From NCBI RefSeq assembly GCF_028735875.1, contig NZ_CP117834.1, positions 2,840,001-2,904,000 on the forward strand: a DNA stretch of 64,000 nt. Reading direction: 5' to 3'. This document shows, piece after piece, positions 16,698-26,589 of the stretch. Origin of the DNA: Shouchella hunanensis. Lineage in GTDB: Bacteria > Bacillota > Bacilli > Bacillales > Bacillaceae_D. Position 1 is the first letter of the stretch. Every line of letters starts with the position of its first letter. The translations under genes and the position numbers were made by a program. Below the pieces are notes generated by a model. It saw only the letters and a program-made list of their open reading frames with translations, made no database searches and was not told where the DNA came from.

Positions 16698-17600
16698 TTA
16701 GTTTAACAATTGTTTAAGTGCGGCTACCGGTTCATTGTAGTCAAATGTAAAACCGTGTTGAATGGCTTTACGAGGAAAGATGTAAGCTCCGTCGAGGATG
16801 AGCGTACTCATTTCACCGAGGGCGGTTTTTATAGCGAAAGATGGTGCAGGCATCCAATGTGGACGACTCATCACGTTAGCAATGGTTCGGTTTAGTTGAT
16901 TCATACGAACAGGGTGAGGCGCAGTGGCATTTAAAGGGCCAGAGATTGCTTCTTCCTCTATGGCAAATAAAAACAAGCGAATTAAATCGTTTATGTGTAT
17001 CCAAGACATCCATTGCTTCCCTGAGCCCACTTTACCGCCAACAAAGAATTTGTAAGGAAGAAGCATCTTCGGAAGTGCGCCTCCTTTTGTGTCTAAAACT
17101 ATGCCAATTCGCACGTACACTGTTCGAATTCCAAGTTCTGAGGCTAAAGATGCGGCGTTCTCCCATTTTTGTGTAACTTCACCGAGGAATGGTGTGTTCG
17201 CTGGTTTATCCTCTTCTGTAAATTGCTGTGTATCAGAATAGCCATAGTAGCCCATAGCTGAACCATTTACGAAAACGGTTGGCTTTTTTTTCAGTTGTTT
17301 TATAATGGAAATCAATTCGGTCGTTGCTTCTAGTCGACTTGAGAGGATGCGTTCTTTTTTTAATGCTGTCCACCTCCCCATAATGGATTCTCCAGCCAAA
17401 TTAATAAATGCGTCTGTGCCTTCTAAATGCTCAGCAGGAGTGGCATCTGGTTGAAGCCATTCTACATAGGAGATGTGTTCTTTGCTTTGCTTATTTGCTG
17501 CATTTCGCGTTAAAATGGTGACGGTATGTCCTTGCTCGACTAAATAGTTTGTTAATTTTTGACCTACTAATCCCGTACCTCCAGTAATAGCAATATTCAT
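16698..17600 (-). CDS. yfhF: TIGR01777 family epimerase/oxidoreductase YfhF
   Basis: A 300-residue NAD(P)-binding SDR-type protein. The N-terminal GGTGLVGQKL is the Rossmann glycine motif, INLAGESIMGRWT matches the TIGR01777 signature, and NGSAMGYYG holds the YY-G catalytic-type segment. RIGIVLDTKGGALPKML and HINDLIRLF are further family hallmarks. The substrate is unknown. AAAGGAG precedes the ATG at 17600; the 20-codon upstream extension is unlikely. Its position next to recX reproduces B. subtilis yfhF-recX. Confidence 0.8.
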   Translation of the reverse strand: MNIAITGGTGLVGQKLTNYLVEQGHTVTILTRNAANKQSKEHISYVEWLQPDATPAEHLEGTDAFINLAGESIMGRWTALKKERILSSRLEATTELISIIKQLKKKPTVFVNGSAMGYYGYSDTQQFTEEDKPANTPFLGEVTQKWENAASLASELGIRTVYVRIGIVLDTKGGALPKMLLPYKFFVGGKVGSGKQWMSWIHINDLIRLFLFAIEEEAISGPLNATAPHPVRMNQLNRTIANVMSRPHWMPAPSFAIKTALGEMSTLILDGAYIFPRKAIQHGFTFDYNEPVAALKQLLN

Positions 17601-17693
17601 GTCCTGAGCTCCTTTATCATCGTTTGTTCTTGTTATACCCTTTACCGTAACGAATAACACGTTAAGGAATGACTAGTAAAGAAAGGAGCGAGG

Positions 17694-18527
17694 TTGTTGC
17701 CAATCATATCAAAGATCACGATGCAAAAAAAGGCTAAACAGCGTTACAATATTTTTGTACTTGACCGTCAAATTGAGCGTTATTCGTTTAGTGTGGATGA
17801 AGATATTCTAATTAAATACAACTTACGTAAAGGGATGGAGCTTGATGAAGACGCCATGAAAGAAATTGCCGAAGCGGATGAGGCAAAGAAGACGTTTCAT
17901 TTGGCTATTCATTATTTATCATTTCGAATGCGTTCCGAGAAAGAAATTAAAGAGTATTTAGTAAAGAAAGAGCGCGAAGAAAGTCATATCGCACAAGCCA
18001 TTCAACGGTTAAATGCGGAAGGATTAATCGATGATTTAGCGTTTGCGCACGCTTTCGTGCGCTCAAAAGTAAATCAAAGTTTTATTGGACCAACTAAATT
18101 AAAGCAGCAGCTTTTGGAAAAGGGTGTTGCTGAAAAGCATATAGAATGTGCTTTGAGTGAGTATGATGTTAACTGGGAAGTCAACCGTTTGGAAAAATGG
18201 AAGGACAAGCAAGATCGAAAATCAGGCATCGTTAAAGATTCTAAACAGCAGCAACTTAAGAAATGGCAAACGCAACTTATGGCAAAAGGCTTTCGTTATG
18301 AGGCGATAAGCCGTCTAATGCGTACGTTTACAGATGAGATGAACAACAACGAAGAAAAGCAGGCATTAGCGTATCAAGGGGACAAATTGTTTCGGACTTA
18401 TAAAAAAAGATATACTGAACCTTTCGAGTTAAAACAGAAAATGATTCAAGCGTTATATCGAAAAGGTTTTTCGTTTGACGATTGTAAAGCGTACGTAGAT
18501 GAACAAATGAGAGGAATGTCTGAGTAA
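17694..18527 (+). CDS. recX: Regulatory protein RecX
   Basis: A 277-residue, helix-rich protein matching the Bacillus-length RecX, which modulates RecA filaments. Characteristic repeats are AIHYLSFRMRSEKEIKEYL, LNAEGLIDDLAFAHAFVRSK and GPTKLKQQLLEKGV. AAGGAG precedes tandem TTG codons at 17694 and 17697; either may start the protein. The stop TAA abuts the ATG of the next gene, so the two are translationally linked. Confidence 0.85.
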   Translation: MLPIISKITMQKKAKQRYNIFVLDRQIERYSFSVDEDILIKYNLRKGMELDEDAMKEIAEADEAKKTFHLAIHYLSFRMRSEKEIKEYLVKKEREESHIAQAIQRLNAEGLIDDLAFAHAFVRSKVNQSFIGPTKLKQQLLEKGVAEKHIECALSEYDVNWEVNRLEKWKDKQDRKSGIVKDSKQQQLKKWQTQLMAKGFRYEAISRLMRTFTDEMNNNEEKQALAYQGDKLFRTYKKRYTEPFELKQKMIQALYRKGFSFDDCKAYVDEQMRGMSE

Positions 18528-18848
18528 ATGGAAAAGCGATTTAGTGACATGGATGAATATGAGCTGAAGCTAGAGATTGCAATGTTAAACGAGAAAGCTA
18601 AAAAAGCTGAGCAGTTAGGCAATAGTAATGAATTTGCCGTTTATGAAAGAAGAAAGACGATTGCGCAGTCGTATTTAGTAGACCCCGATTCCATTGAACC
18701 TGGACAAGCGTATCGAATGACTGATGGGGTTACAATATTCGAGGTGTCCTATATGAATGGCCGTTTTGCTTGGGGGTACCGAACAGGTGAAAGAGAGCTT
18801 GCGGGCGTCCCAATCTCGTTATTAGCTGATAAAATAACGGATAAATAA
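18528..18848 (+). CDS. yfhH: YfhH/DUF1811 family protein
   Basis: A 106-residue protein starting immediately after the recX stop. It has an N-terminal charged helix (YELKLEIAMLNEKAKKAEQ) and a beta-rich C-terminal half (FEVSYMNGRFAWGYRTG). It corresponds to B. subtilis YfhH, of unknown function, in the same recX-yfhH order. Confidence 0.8.
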   Translation: MEKRFSDMDEYELKLEIAMLNEKAKKAEQLGNSNEFAVYERRKTIAQSYLVDPDSIEPGQAYRMTDGVTIFEVSYMNGRFAWGYRTGERELAGVPISLLADKITDK

Positions 18849-18882
18849 AAAAGAGGCTTTCTTTTCGAAAGCCTCTTTTTTA
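18847..18882. terminator. Bidirectional terminator
   Basis: A stem AAAAGAGGCTTTC/GAAAGCCTCTTTT with a 5-nt loop and T run. It also faces the convergent small spore-type genes. Confidence 0.9.
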
Positions 18883-18885
18883 GCG

Positions 18886-19047
18886 CTAGGTACGTTTTCG
18901 CATCTGCGCTTCAAGCACGATATTGTGTTGACTTTGCTGGGTTTCACCATTCACTTGGTGGAAGGCGTGCTTTGAATTGGCACGCGGTGACATGAACGGA
19001 TCTTGGTACAAACTGTTAAAACGCGATTTACTATTTTCCTTACCCAT
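18886..19047 (-). CDS. YpzG family protein
   Basis: A 53-residue protein with GGAGG upstream of the ATG at 19047. YQDPFMSPRANSKHAFHQVN followed by GETQQSQHNIVLE is the family's diagnostic pattern (DPFQSPRANPKHAWNQVNGET in relatives, from memory). Such proteins are small, hydrophilic and of unknown function, and are common in spore formers. It follows sspK on the same strand, so joint expression is plausible. Confidence 0.7.
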   Translation of the reverse strand: MGKENSKSRFNSLYQDPFMSPRANSKHAFHQVNGETQQSQHNIVLEAQMRKRT

Positions 19048-19065
19048 GAATCATTCCTCCCAGTA

Positions 19066-19221
19066 TTAAAACGTTTTAAAGTGGTTGGACGAACTCATTC
19101 GTTCTTTTGGACGATCATTAATAGATCCATCCGGACGCTTGGATGCGGCTGCATCGGCGTTATCGGCTTTATTACCATTAAACGAAATCGGATTCGGAAA
19201 GTTTTTCGCTTTATTTCGCAC
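19066..19221 (-). CDS. sspK: Acid-soluble spore protein K
   Basis: A 51-residue protein. RNKAKNFPNPISFNGNKAD at the start and ASKRPDGSINDRPKERM near the end match SspK (RADGSINQHPQERM in B. subtilis). SspK is a minor small acid-soluble spore protein made in the forespore. The start is GTG at 19221, placed eight bases after GGAGGGGG. It lies between yfhH and yfhP, as expected from yfh gene order. Confidence 0.85.
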   Translation of the reverse strand: MRNKAKNFPNPISFNGNKADNADAAASKRPDGSINDRPKERMSSSNHFKTF

Positions 19222-19303
19222 TCGTGAAACCCCCTCCGCCTTATCGGCTTACCGTTAATATGACCGGATGAGGAACTAATTATTGGAGGGAATTATAACC
19301 AGG

Positions 19304-20284
19304 CTACGTAATAATTTTTAACTTCTTTCTTAATGTTTCTTCACTATAAACCCATCCTGTATAGGAAGTAATAACGTTTAGCTGTTCATCCATCTTCACA
19401 ATCGCAACAAATGGATAGTATCCGTTGCTGCGATAGCGTAGGTCTACAAAACGGACTTCATAGCCATTGTCATCAGTTGCTTCCATCTCCCAACGATATG
19501 TTGGTGAAAAAGAAAGGAATGCGGCTAGATTCTTATCCGAACGTGCCGCCTGCATAACTGAATCGTTTGGAATCGGATCAAACGTATAGCTTTCAAAGAA
19601 ATGAATAACACGATCTTTTGATTGTGCAACGTACAACATGTCAGGTGTACGTATGACTAAATGCCATTTGTTCCAACGAATCGTTGGAGATACAAAAATG
19701 TGGGAAGCATTTGGGTGTATTTGTCGTGCTTGGCGAACCACCTTTTGTTTTTGTTTATAGCGCCAAACATAGTAACAAATAAGAAACAAATAAATCCCAA
19801 TAAACGCTGGACCTGGAGGTAGACCAAGAATCCAAAGCATAATCCCAAAAACATGAGAGCCGAAAATAACAGGGTCAAAAATATTAATGACACCGAGTGC
19901 AATCCACCTGTTGCTAATCGGGCGCAATGCTTGTGTCCCATATGCGTTAAAAATATCGACAAACACATGTAAGAAAACAGAAATAGCTGCCCATAAAAGT
20001 AATGTTGGCCAATAGGCGTCTTGAAAAAAGAGCATCAGTCCACCTGAGACGATAAACGGCCAAAGAAATAATGCCGGTAACGAATGGGTAATGCCTCGGT
20101 GGTGCCGAATATAAACGGCATTATTTCGTAATTTAAGGATTGTATCGAAATCTGGAGCATTTGAGGCTACTAAAGTTGTAGCTAATACGGCTGTCGCCAT
20201 ATAAGGAGATGCTGAGACATTTGGATCTAACGTCGCAAGTCCAGCCAGCCCCACACCCATAACAATATGTGTGGATGTATCCAT
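19304..20284 (-). CDS. yfhP: YfhP membrane-bound metal-dependent hydrolase (DUF457/LexA-binding type)
   Basis: A 326-residue protein. MDTSTHIVMGVGLAGLA at the N-terminus, APDFDTILKLRNNAVYIRHHRGITHSL and HVFVDIFNAYGTQALRP carry the conserved His/Asp set of this membrane-bound hydrolase family. Several hydrophobic segments occur up to about residue 185, followed by a soluble C-terminal region. In B. subtilis yfhP sits before mutY and has been described as a negative regulator in this region. The gene is divergent from mutY. Confidence 0.8.
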   Translation of the reverse strand: MDTSTHIVMGVGLAGLATLDPNVSASPYMATAVLATTLVASNAPDFDTILKLRNNAVYIRHHRGITHSLPALFLWPFIVSGGLMLFFQDAYWPTLLLWAAISVFLHVFVDIFNAYGTQALRPISNRWIALGVINIFDPVIFGSHVFGIMLWILGLPPGPAFIGIYLFLICYYVWRYKQKQKVVRQARQIHPNASHIFVSPTIRWNKWHLVIRTPDMLYVAQSKDRVIHFFESYTFDPIPNDSVMQAARSDKNLAAFLSFSPTYRWEMEATDDNGYEVRFVDLRYRSNGYYPFVAIVKMDEQLNVITSYTGWVYSEETLRKKLKIIT

Positions 20285-20452
20285 TCTCTATAACATCCTC
20301 CTTTAATTTGTGAAACATTCGTACGTTATCAAGCGCTACAATTGTTACGCATTTTTTTAACTTATGCTATAGTTATACCCGTCGTGAAGTAAACTAAGCA
20401 TTCTTTCATGATGAATGTATTGATGCGACAAGTCAAGATGGTAGGTGATTGT

Positions 20453-21526
20453 TTGAAAAACCTTGATCAACATAAAATAGAGTCGTTTCAAACCAATTTA
20501 GTCCATTGGTATGAACAACATAAACGAGACCTCCCGTGGAGAAAAAATCAAGAACCTTATCAAATTTGGGTTTCTGAAGTCATGCTTCAACAAACAAGGG
20601 TTGATACAGTTATTCCTTATTACGAACGGTTTATGCGCTTATTTCCAGAAATGGAAGATTTAGCGTATGCGGACGAAGACGCCATTTTAAAAGTTTGGGA
20701 AGGGTTAGGCTACTATTCCCGTGTTCGAAATTTGCAAAAAGGTGTTCGTGAAGTTGTAGAGCACTACGGAGGGCAAGTACCAAAAAGCAGAAAAGAAATG
20801 GAATCATTAAAAGGTGTAGGTCCATATACAGCTGGAGCGATTTTAAGTATTGCGTATGGGTTGCCAGAACCTGCTGTAGACGGGAATGTAATGCGGGTGT
20901 TGTCTCGAGTCTTTCATCTAACAGAAGACATTGCTAAGCCGAGCACGAGAAAAGTTCACGAAGCCATTCTGTACGAAGCCATCGACAAAAACAATCCGTC
21001 TAGTTTTAATCAAGGGTTAATGGAGCTAGGAGCACTTGTCTGTACACCTACGTCACCCGGCTGTCTACTTTGTCCTGTAAGGGAACAATGTGATGCATTC
21101 TCATTAGGTATCCAAGAAGAATTACCGATAAAAAGTAAGAAAAAGAAAGCAAAGACGATTCATTTAGACGCTTTCCTTCTCGTCAACCAAGATAAGAAAG
21201 TGTATATCGAAAAACGCCCTTCTGAAGGATTATTAGCCGGCTTATGGCAATTGCCTATGCTACCACAAGCATCTTCAGATGAAGAGAGACAAGGGGTTCT
21301 TCATCATACGTATTCAATAACAGAGAACGTTCAAAAGCAACCATTTCATGTTAAACATGTTTTTAGCCATATTATTTGGGAAATTGATCTTTATGTAGGT
21401 GATGTCAGTTTACTGGCTGTTCCAGAACACTGGAAAGCAGTATCGAAAGAAGAATTAGAAGGGTTTGCGTTTCCGGTATCGCAACAAAAAGTATTAAGCT
21501 ATTGTCTAGAGGAGGATTTACTTTGA
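20453..21526 (+). CDS. mutY: A/G-specific adenine glycosylase MutY
   Basis: A 357-residue base-excision repair glycosylase that removes adenine opposite 8-oxoguanine. LPWRKNQEPYQIWVSEVMLQ (with the catalytic Glu), the HhH motif LKGVGPYTAGAI, PAVDGNVMRVL (catalytic Asp), and the Fe-S loop CTPTSPGCLLCPVREQC (C-x6-C-x2-C-x5-C) are all present. The NUDIX-like C-terminal domain reads 8-oxoG. TTG at 20453 aligns with the start of B. subtilis MutY and has AGGTGA before it; upstream ATG codons would add an unrelated 15 residues. The end overlaps the SDR gene by four bases. Confidence 0.9.
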   Translation: MKNLDQHKIESFQTNLVHWYEQHKRDLPWRKNQEPYQIWVSEVMLQQTRVDTVIPYYERFMRLFPEMEDLAYADEDAILKVWEGLGYYSRVRNLQKGVREVVEHYGGQVPKSRKEMESLKGVGPYTAGAILSIAYGLPEPAVDGNVMRVLSRVFHLTEDIAKPSTRKVHEAILYEAIDKNNPSSFNQGLMELGALVCTPTSPGCLLCPVREQCDAFSLGIQEELPIKSKKKKAKTIHLDAFLLVNQDKKVYIEKRPSEGLLAGLWQLPMLPQASSDEERQGVLHHTYSITENVQKQPFHVKHVFSHIIWEIDLYVGDVSLLAVPEHWKAVSKEELEGFAFPVSQQKVLSYCLEEDLL

Positions 21527-22266
21527 ACCTACAGTTAAAAGGGAAAACCGTGTTTGTAACAGGTGGAACGAAAGGGATAGGCAGAGCGATTGCGCTTGCA
21601 TTTGCAGATGAAGGATGTAAAGTGGCTGTATGTGCAAGAGGAGAAGGGGAAGCGTTTACGACTGACATTCCCGTAATTTTAGGGGATGTGACCAAATTTG
21701 AAGAACGAGAGCGAATTTTTCAAGAGGTGACAGCACGTATTGGTCCGATTGATATTTTAATTAATAACGCAGGCGGAAGTAATGGGGCGGAAATTGAAAA
21801 AACAACGATGGATGAATTCCATCAGGCGTTTGAATTGAATTATTTTTCTGCAGTCCATTTTTCAAAGCTCGTTTTGCCGGGAATGAAAGCAAATAAAGAA
21901 GGGGCTATTCTTCATGTCAGTTCTATTTTTGGTCGTGAATCAGGTGGGAAAGCAACGTATAATAATGCAAAAGCAGCGTTAATTAGTTTTACGAAAGCGT
22001 TAGCTGATGAAGTGATGCATGAAGGCATTCGCGTTAATAGCGTGGCGCCAGGAAGTATTTTACACCCCACTGGTAACTGGCAGAAGCGTCTCGATGAAAA
22101 TCCTGAGAAAATAAACCAGTTTGTGCAAACAAACATCCCTGCAGGGCGTTTTGGCAAGCCAGAAGAAATTGCGGATGTCGTCGTATTCTTGGCTTCCCCA
22201 AAAGCTAACTGGGTAACTGGATCGAGTTTACAAGTTGATGGTGGACAGTCAAAAATGAATATGTAG
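21523..22266 (+). CDS. Short-chain dehydrogenase/reductase
   Basis: A 247-residue classical SDR: VTGGTKGIGRA cofactor loop, NNAGG, catalytic Ser in VSSIFG, and YNNAK (YxxxK). RVNSVAPGSI and VTGSSLQVDGG are typical C-terminal motifs. The substrate is unknown; FabG-like sequence features do not decide between fatty-acid and other ketoreductases. The TTG start overlaps the mutY stop (TTGA), and AGAGGAGG is inside mutY, so translation is coupled. Confidence 0.8.
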   Translation: MNLQLKGKTVFVTGGTKGIGRAIALAFADEGCKVAVCARGEGEAFTTDIPVILGDVTKFEERERIFQEVTARIGPIDILINNAGGSNGAEIEKTTMDEFHQAFELNYFSAVHFSKLVLPGMKANKEGAILHVSSIFGRESGGKATYNNAKAALISFTKALADEVMHEGIRVNSVAPGSILHPTGNWQKRLDENPEKINQFVQTNIPAGRFGKPEEIADVVVFLASPKANWVTGSSLQVDGGQSKMNM

Positions 22267-22330
22267 ATGCGTAAACTAGCTAAATGAGCTTCAAAGTGCT
22301 AAGAATATTCGGATGAGCTTATTCTTTCCA

Positions 22331-22398
22331 TACAGAAACAGGGCTATAACCGATAAGGTTTACTCCATGACCTTAAACGATAAAGCCCTGTTTCTGTA
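22331..22398. repeat. 15-bp perfect inverted repeat with inner stem
   Basis: TACAGAAACAGGGCT and its complement are separated by 38 bases, in which ATAAGGT/ACCTTAA form a second stem. It lies between convergent genes, so it may be a large terminator, although it lacks a long T run. A mobile miniature repeat is an alternative. Confidence 0.7.
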
Positions 22399-22399
22399 C

Positions 22400-22756
22400 T
22401 TATAAACCTGGTGTCGTGTCGTCTTCGTTTTGAAGGTGTATTTCGGAAATTTTCTGTTTTGTTTCTTCTGTTCCTAATGTATAGAGTCGATCGTATATAT
22501 CATTCATACCAGTTTGATATTCGTCTTTATCAGCATCAGCTGTTAAATCATCAAAATGCTTAAAGCTAAAGAGATTTCCCAATTCAACATCGTGCTTATG
22601 AACTTCACGGATGAGTCGTTCAAACTCTTCCTTTTCCGCTTCCGTAGCGGAAATTTCATATTCAATTAATTGTCCATCATCTACTTTTGTTAAGCTAATG
22701 TTGTCCATACTAATTGGATTTAAATTAACGTAGTAAAGCTGTTTACTTTTATCCAT
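22400..22756 (-). CDS. Hypothetical protein
   Basis: A 118-residue acidic protein (LYYVNLNPISMDNI at the start, many Glu/Asp after). GAGAG SD-like sequence lies before the ATG. The first third looks beta-stranded and the middle helical (EAEKEEFERLIREVHKHDVEL). It has a soluble-protein profile common in Bacillaceae, but I cannot name the family. The adjacent same-strand gene 11 bases upstream suggests an operon. Confidence 0.6.
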   Translation of the reverse strand: MDKSKQLYYVNLNPISMDNISLTKVDDGQLIEYEISATEAEKEEFERLIREVHKHDVELGNLFSFKHFDDLTADADKDEYQTGMNDIYDRLYTLGTEETKQKISEIHLQNEDDTTPGL

Positions 22757-22767
22757 CGTTTCTCTCC

Positions 22768-22989
22768 TTAATCATAATGAACTTCTGTTCCGCTTGTCCA
22801 AGTTGCTTGATGATGAAGTCCACCACGCTTTTCAATTTCTTCAATAATGGCTTTATGCTTTGAATTTCCTTGTACATTTAAATAAGCAGTCATTTGTTGC
22901 ATCCCGTGATGAAAGAAAGCTAATTCTTTATCAGTCCAATCTGCTGGTTTCACCATCTCTAATTCAGATAAATCTCGTCCTACATACAT
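22768..22989 (-). CDS. Small cytosolic protein, conserved in Bacillaceae
   Basis: A 73-residue protein with GGAGG before the ATG. MYVGRDLSELEMVKPADWTD then ELAFFHHGMQQM and HKAIIEEIEKRGG recall a family of small uncharacterised bacillary proteins that I have seen annotated only as cytosolic protein. There is no signal or TM segment. It is probably co-transcribed with the following 118-residue gene and divergent from fabL. Confidence 0.6.
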   Translation of the reverse strand: MYVGRDLSELEMVKPADWTDKELAFFHHGMQQMTAYLNVQGNSKHKAIIEEIEKRGGLHHQATWTSGTEVHYD

Positions 22990-23067
22990 GGCTTATCCCT
23001 CCTATTGTTATTAGATTGTCTGTTATAAACCGTGGCTATACGTTATAATGAGGCGAATAGACAGTAA

Positions 23068-23835
<768 letters not shown>

Positions 23836-23899
23836 CCTAAAAATTTTTGTATAGAAATCACCTCCTCGGGAGAAGTTAAATAGCGTGGAGGTGATAACC

Positions 23900-24055
23900 A
23901 TGAACAACAAAGCATCTAAAACAAACAAAAACCAAGTGAAGAAGCAAAACCAAGCTTCTGAACAAGGGTACAACGCTGAATTCGCAAGTGAAACAGATGT
24001 ACAAGAAGTGAAAGAGCAAAACGCTCAGTCTGCTTCTAAGAAAAACCAACAGTAA
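23900..24055 (+). CDS. sspE: Gamma-type small acid-soluble spore protein
   Basis: A 51-residue Asn/Gln/Lys-rich protein (MNNKASKTNKNQVKKQNQAS). It has one GPR-protease-type site (AEFASETDVQEV), which is how spores recover its amino acids at germination. B. subtilis SspE is about 84 residues with two repeats, so this is a single-repeat short form. GGAGGTGAT precedes the ATG and a terminator follows. Forespore expression is expected from the family. Confidence 0.85.
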   Translation: MNNKASKTNKNQVKKQNQASEQGYNAEFASETDVQEVKEQNAQSASKKNQQ

Positions 24056-24067
24056 TTGTTGGGAAAG

Positions 24068-24103
24068 AACACCTTTTTCCATTCGGAAGAAAGGTGTTTT
24101 TTT
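24068..24103 (+). terminator. Terminator of sspE
   Basis: A 9-bp stem AACACCTTT/AAAGGTGTT with a 13-nt loop and a T run. Confidence 0.85.
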
Positions 24104-24237
24104 ATGTCACATTCCTTCTATATTTGCGTTATAGAGTGTTTACGTTTTAAATAAAGTATGAACATTGTATAATATAAATGTAGAGTAGAGTTGGATAGTA
24201 AACAATTTGGTAAAAATAATACCGAAGGGAGAAAAGT

Positions 24238-24765
24238 ATGAGCTTTCCTAAGGAAGGCAGCACCATCCAAATACAAAGTTATAAACATAATGGTACGCTT
24301 CATCGAATATGGGAAGACACGACGATTTTAAAAGGGTCTTCTAAAGTAGTAATTGCAGGCAATGACCGAATCATTGTACGAGAATCTGACGGTCGGCATT
24401 GGCGTACACGTGAACCAGCGATTTGTTATTTTGATGCGGATCAATGGTTTAATACAATTGGTATGATTCGTGCAGATGGGATTTATTACTACTGCAATAT
24501 TGGAACACCCTTTACATGGGATGAAGAAGCGCTTAAATATATTGATTATGACTTGGATATTAAAGTATATCCTGATATGACGATGAAGCTGCTTGATGAA
24601 GATGAGTATGAACTGCATAGCAAATTAATGCATTATCCTCCCGAACTTGACGCCATCTTGAGACGGAGTGTAGATGAATTAATTTCTTGGATTCATCAAC
24701 GAAAGGGTCCGTTTGCACCTCAATTTGTTGAAAATTGGTATGAACGGTACTTGCAATATCGGTAA
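24238..24765 (+). CDS. ntdP: Nucleoside tri-/diphosphate phosphatase NtdP (DUF402)
   Basis: A 175-residue DUF402 protein. [21 protein letters not shown] and [14 protein letters not shown] (acidic metal-binding cluster) are the family hallmarks, and the length equals that of B. subtilis YgaC/NtdP. The family hydrolyses nucleoside di- and triphosphates with divalent metal. AGGGAG precedes the ATG. It sits between sspE and ygaD as in B. subtilis, although ygaB is not seen here. Confidence 0.85.
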   Translation: MSFPKEGSTIQIQSYKHNGTLHRIWEDTTILKGSSKVVIAGNDRIIVRESDGRHWRTREPAICYFDADQWFNTIGMIRADGIYYYCNIGTPFTWDEEALKYIDYDLDIKVYPDMTMKLLDEDEYELHSKLMHYPPELDAILRRSVDELISWIHQRKGPFAPQFVENWYERYLQYR

Positions 24766-24797
24766 AGGTGAGCTTGTGAAAACAGGCTTACTTTTTT
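24765..24797 (+). terminator. Terminator of ntdP
   Basis: An imperfect hairpin AGGTGAGCTTG/CAGGCTTACTT followed by TTTTTT, placed at the ntdP stop. Confidence 0.6.
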
Positions 24798-24817
24798 CCT
24801 GAGAAAAGAGGATTAAC

Positions 24818-26560
24818 TTGAATACGATTAAACGTTATATGTTTTTTGTAAAACCATACAAAAAGCAAATTGGCATTACCATTTTAATTGGCATCTTAAA
24901 ATTCGGTATCCCACTTTTGTTTCCTCTAGCCATGATGTACATCATTGATGATATCTTACTAAATGAAACGATGGCAAGGGATGATCAATACAAACAGCTA
25001 TACTGGATTCTGGGCGGAATGGCCGTACTTTTCATCGTATTACGCCCACCGATAGAATATTACCGTCAATATTTTGCTCAGTGGATTGGAAATCATATTC
25101 TATTTGATATTCGCGACCATCTCTTCACGCATATACAAAAGCTAAGCTTACGTTTTTATTCTAATCGTAAAGTGGGAGAAATTATTTCCCGTGTTATTCA
25201 TGACGTAGAGCAAACAAAGAATTTTGTTATCACAGGATTAATGAACGTGTGGCTCGATTTGGCAACGATTGTCATCGCCATTATCATTATGTTAAATCTA
25301 AATGTTTGGTTAACCCTCGTTGCGATTTCAATGTTCCCGTTTTATGGCTTTTCAATTAAATACTTTTATCAGCATTTACGAAAACTAACTCGGGTACGAT
25401 CGCAAGCATTAGCCGATGTCCAAGGCCATTTGCATGAACGTGTTCAAGGGATGAATGTTATTCGAAGCTTTGCTAATGAGGATTATGAGCAAAACCAATT
25501 TTCTCACCGGAACAAAAACTTCTTAACAAAAGCGCTTGACCACACGAAATGGAATGCAAAAACCTTTGCTGTTGTAAACACAGTGACGGATATTGCTCCA
25601 CTTCTCGTGTTATTTGTCTCTTCCATTTTTGTATTACAAAATGGTTTAGAAATTGGCGTTATGAGTGCGTTCGTACTTTATATGGAACGTTTGTATGGAC
25701 CGTTACGCCGGTTGGTTAACTCGTCCACAACATTAACACAATCCATTGCGTCAATGGATCGTGTGTTTGAGTTTATTGATGAGAAGTATGATATTACAGA
25801 TAAACCAAGCGCAACAGCCCTTACTCATGTGGATGGGAAAATGACGTTTGATCGAGTTTCTTTTTCATATAGCGAGGATGACCATCCCATTTTGAAAGAT
25901 ATTCGATTAGACATTCCAGCAGGACAAACCGTTGCCCTCGTCGGTATGAGTGGTGGTGGAAAAAGTACATTAGTTAGCTTAATTCCACGCTTTTACGATG
26001 TGACAGCTGGGCGCATTCTAATTGATGGTAAAGACATTCGTGATTTAGAAGTGCGGACCTTACGTGATCACATTGGAATGGTGTTGCAGGACAACATATT
26101 ATTCAGTGATAGTGTCAAAATGAATATTAAAATTGGAAAGCCGGATGCTACAGATGAAGAAGTGGTAGTGGCGGCGAAAGCAGCGAACGCTCATGACTTT
26201 ATCTTAGGCTTGGAAGATGGGTACGATACAGAAGTAGGGGAAAGAGGCGTTAAGCTCTCTGGAGGGCAAAAACAACGTATTGCGATTGCGCGTGTATTTT
26301 TAAAAAATCCGCCTATTCTTGTATTCGATGAAGCAACTTCTGCTTTAGACCTTGAAAGTGAGCATTTCATACAAGAAGCGCTAGAAAAGCTAGCGAAAGA
26401 CCGGACAACATTTATTGTAGCTCACCGATTGTCTACCATTACAAATGCAGATCAAATCGTTGTCATTGAAGACGGAACGGTGAAGGAACAAGGCACACAT
26501 CAAGAATTAATGCAGGCAAAAGGGGCTTATTATAAGCTTTACAGTGTACAAGAAGTATAA
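24818..26560 (+). CDS. ygaD: ABC transporter, fused permease and ATPase (YgaD)
   Basis: A 580-residue half-transporter. Six hydrophobic segments lie in the first about 310 residues, followed by an ATPase domain with Walker [11 protein letters not shown]-loop, signature LSGGQKQR, Walker [13 protein letters not shown] and a switch His (VAHRLS). It is an MsbA/BmrA-type exporter that works as a dimer; the substrate is unknown. Start TTG at 24818 follows AAGAGGA. It ends in a strong bidirectional terminator. Confidence 0.85.
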   Translation: MNTIKRYMFFVKPYKKQIGITILIGILKFGIPLLFPLAMMYIIDDILLNETMARDDQYKQLYWILGGMAVLFIVLRPPIEYYRQYFAQWIGNHILFDIRDHLFTHIQKLSLRFYSNRKVGEIISRVIHDVEQTKNFVITGLMNVWLDLATIVIAIIIMLNLNVWLTLVAISMFPFYGFSIKYFYQHLRKLTRVRSQALADVQGHLHERVQGMNVIRSFANEDYEQNQFSHRNKNFLTKALDHTKWNAKTFAVVNTVTDIAPLLVLFVSSIFVLQNGLEIGVMSAFVLYMERLYGPLRRLVNSSTTLTQSIASMDRVFEFIDEKYDITDKPSATALTHVDGKMTFDRVSFSYSEDDHPILKDIRLDIPAGQTVALVGMSGGGKSTLVSLIPRFYDVTAGRILIDGKDIRDLEVRTLRDHIGMVLQDNILFSDSVKMNIKIGKPDATDEEVVVAAKAANAHDFILGLEDGYDTEVGERGVKLSGGQKQRIAIARVFLKNPPILVFDEATSALDLESEHFIQEALEKLAKDRTTFIVAHRLSTITNADQIVVIEDGTVKEQGTHQELMQAKGAYYKLYSVQEV

Positions 26561-26589
26561 AACCCAGGAGGGGCTCCCTCCTGGGTTTT
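26559..26589. terminator. Bidirectional terminator
   Basis: A stem AAAACCCAGGAGG/CCTCCTGGGTTTT with a 5-nt loop between convergent ygaD and ygaE. Confidence 0.9.

Noticed and set aside
19003..19227. 74-codon plus-strand frame
   Set aside because: Antisense to sspK and the YpzG-type gene, both recognised by sequence.
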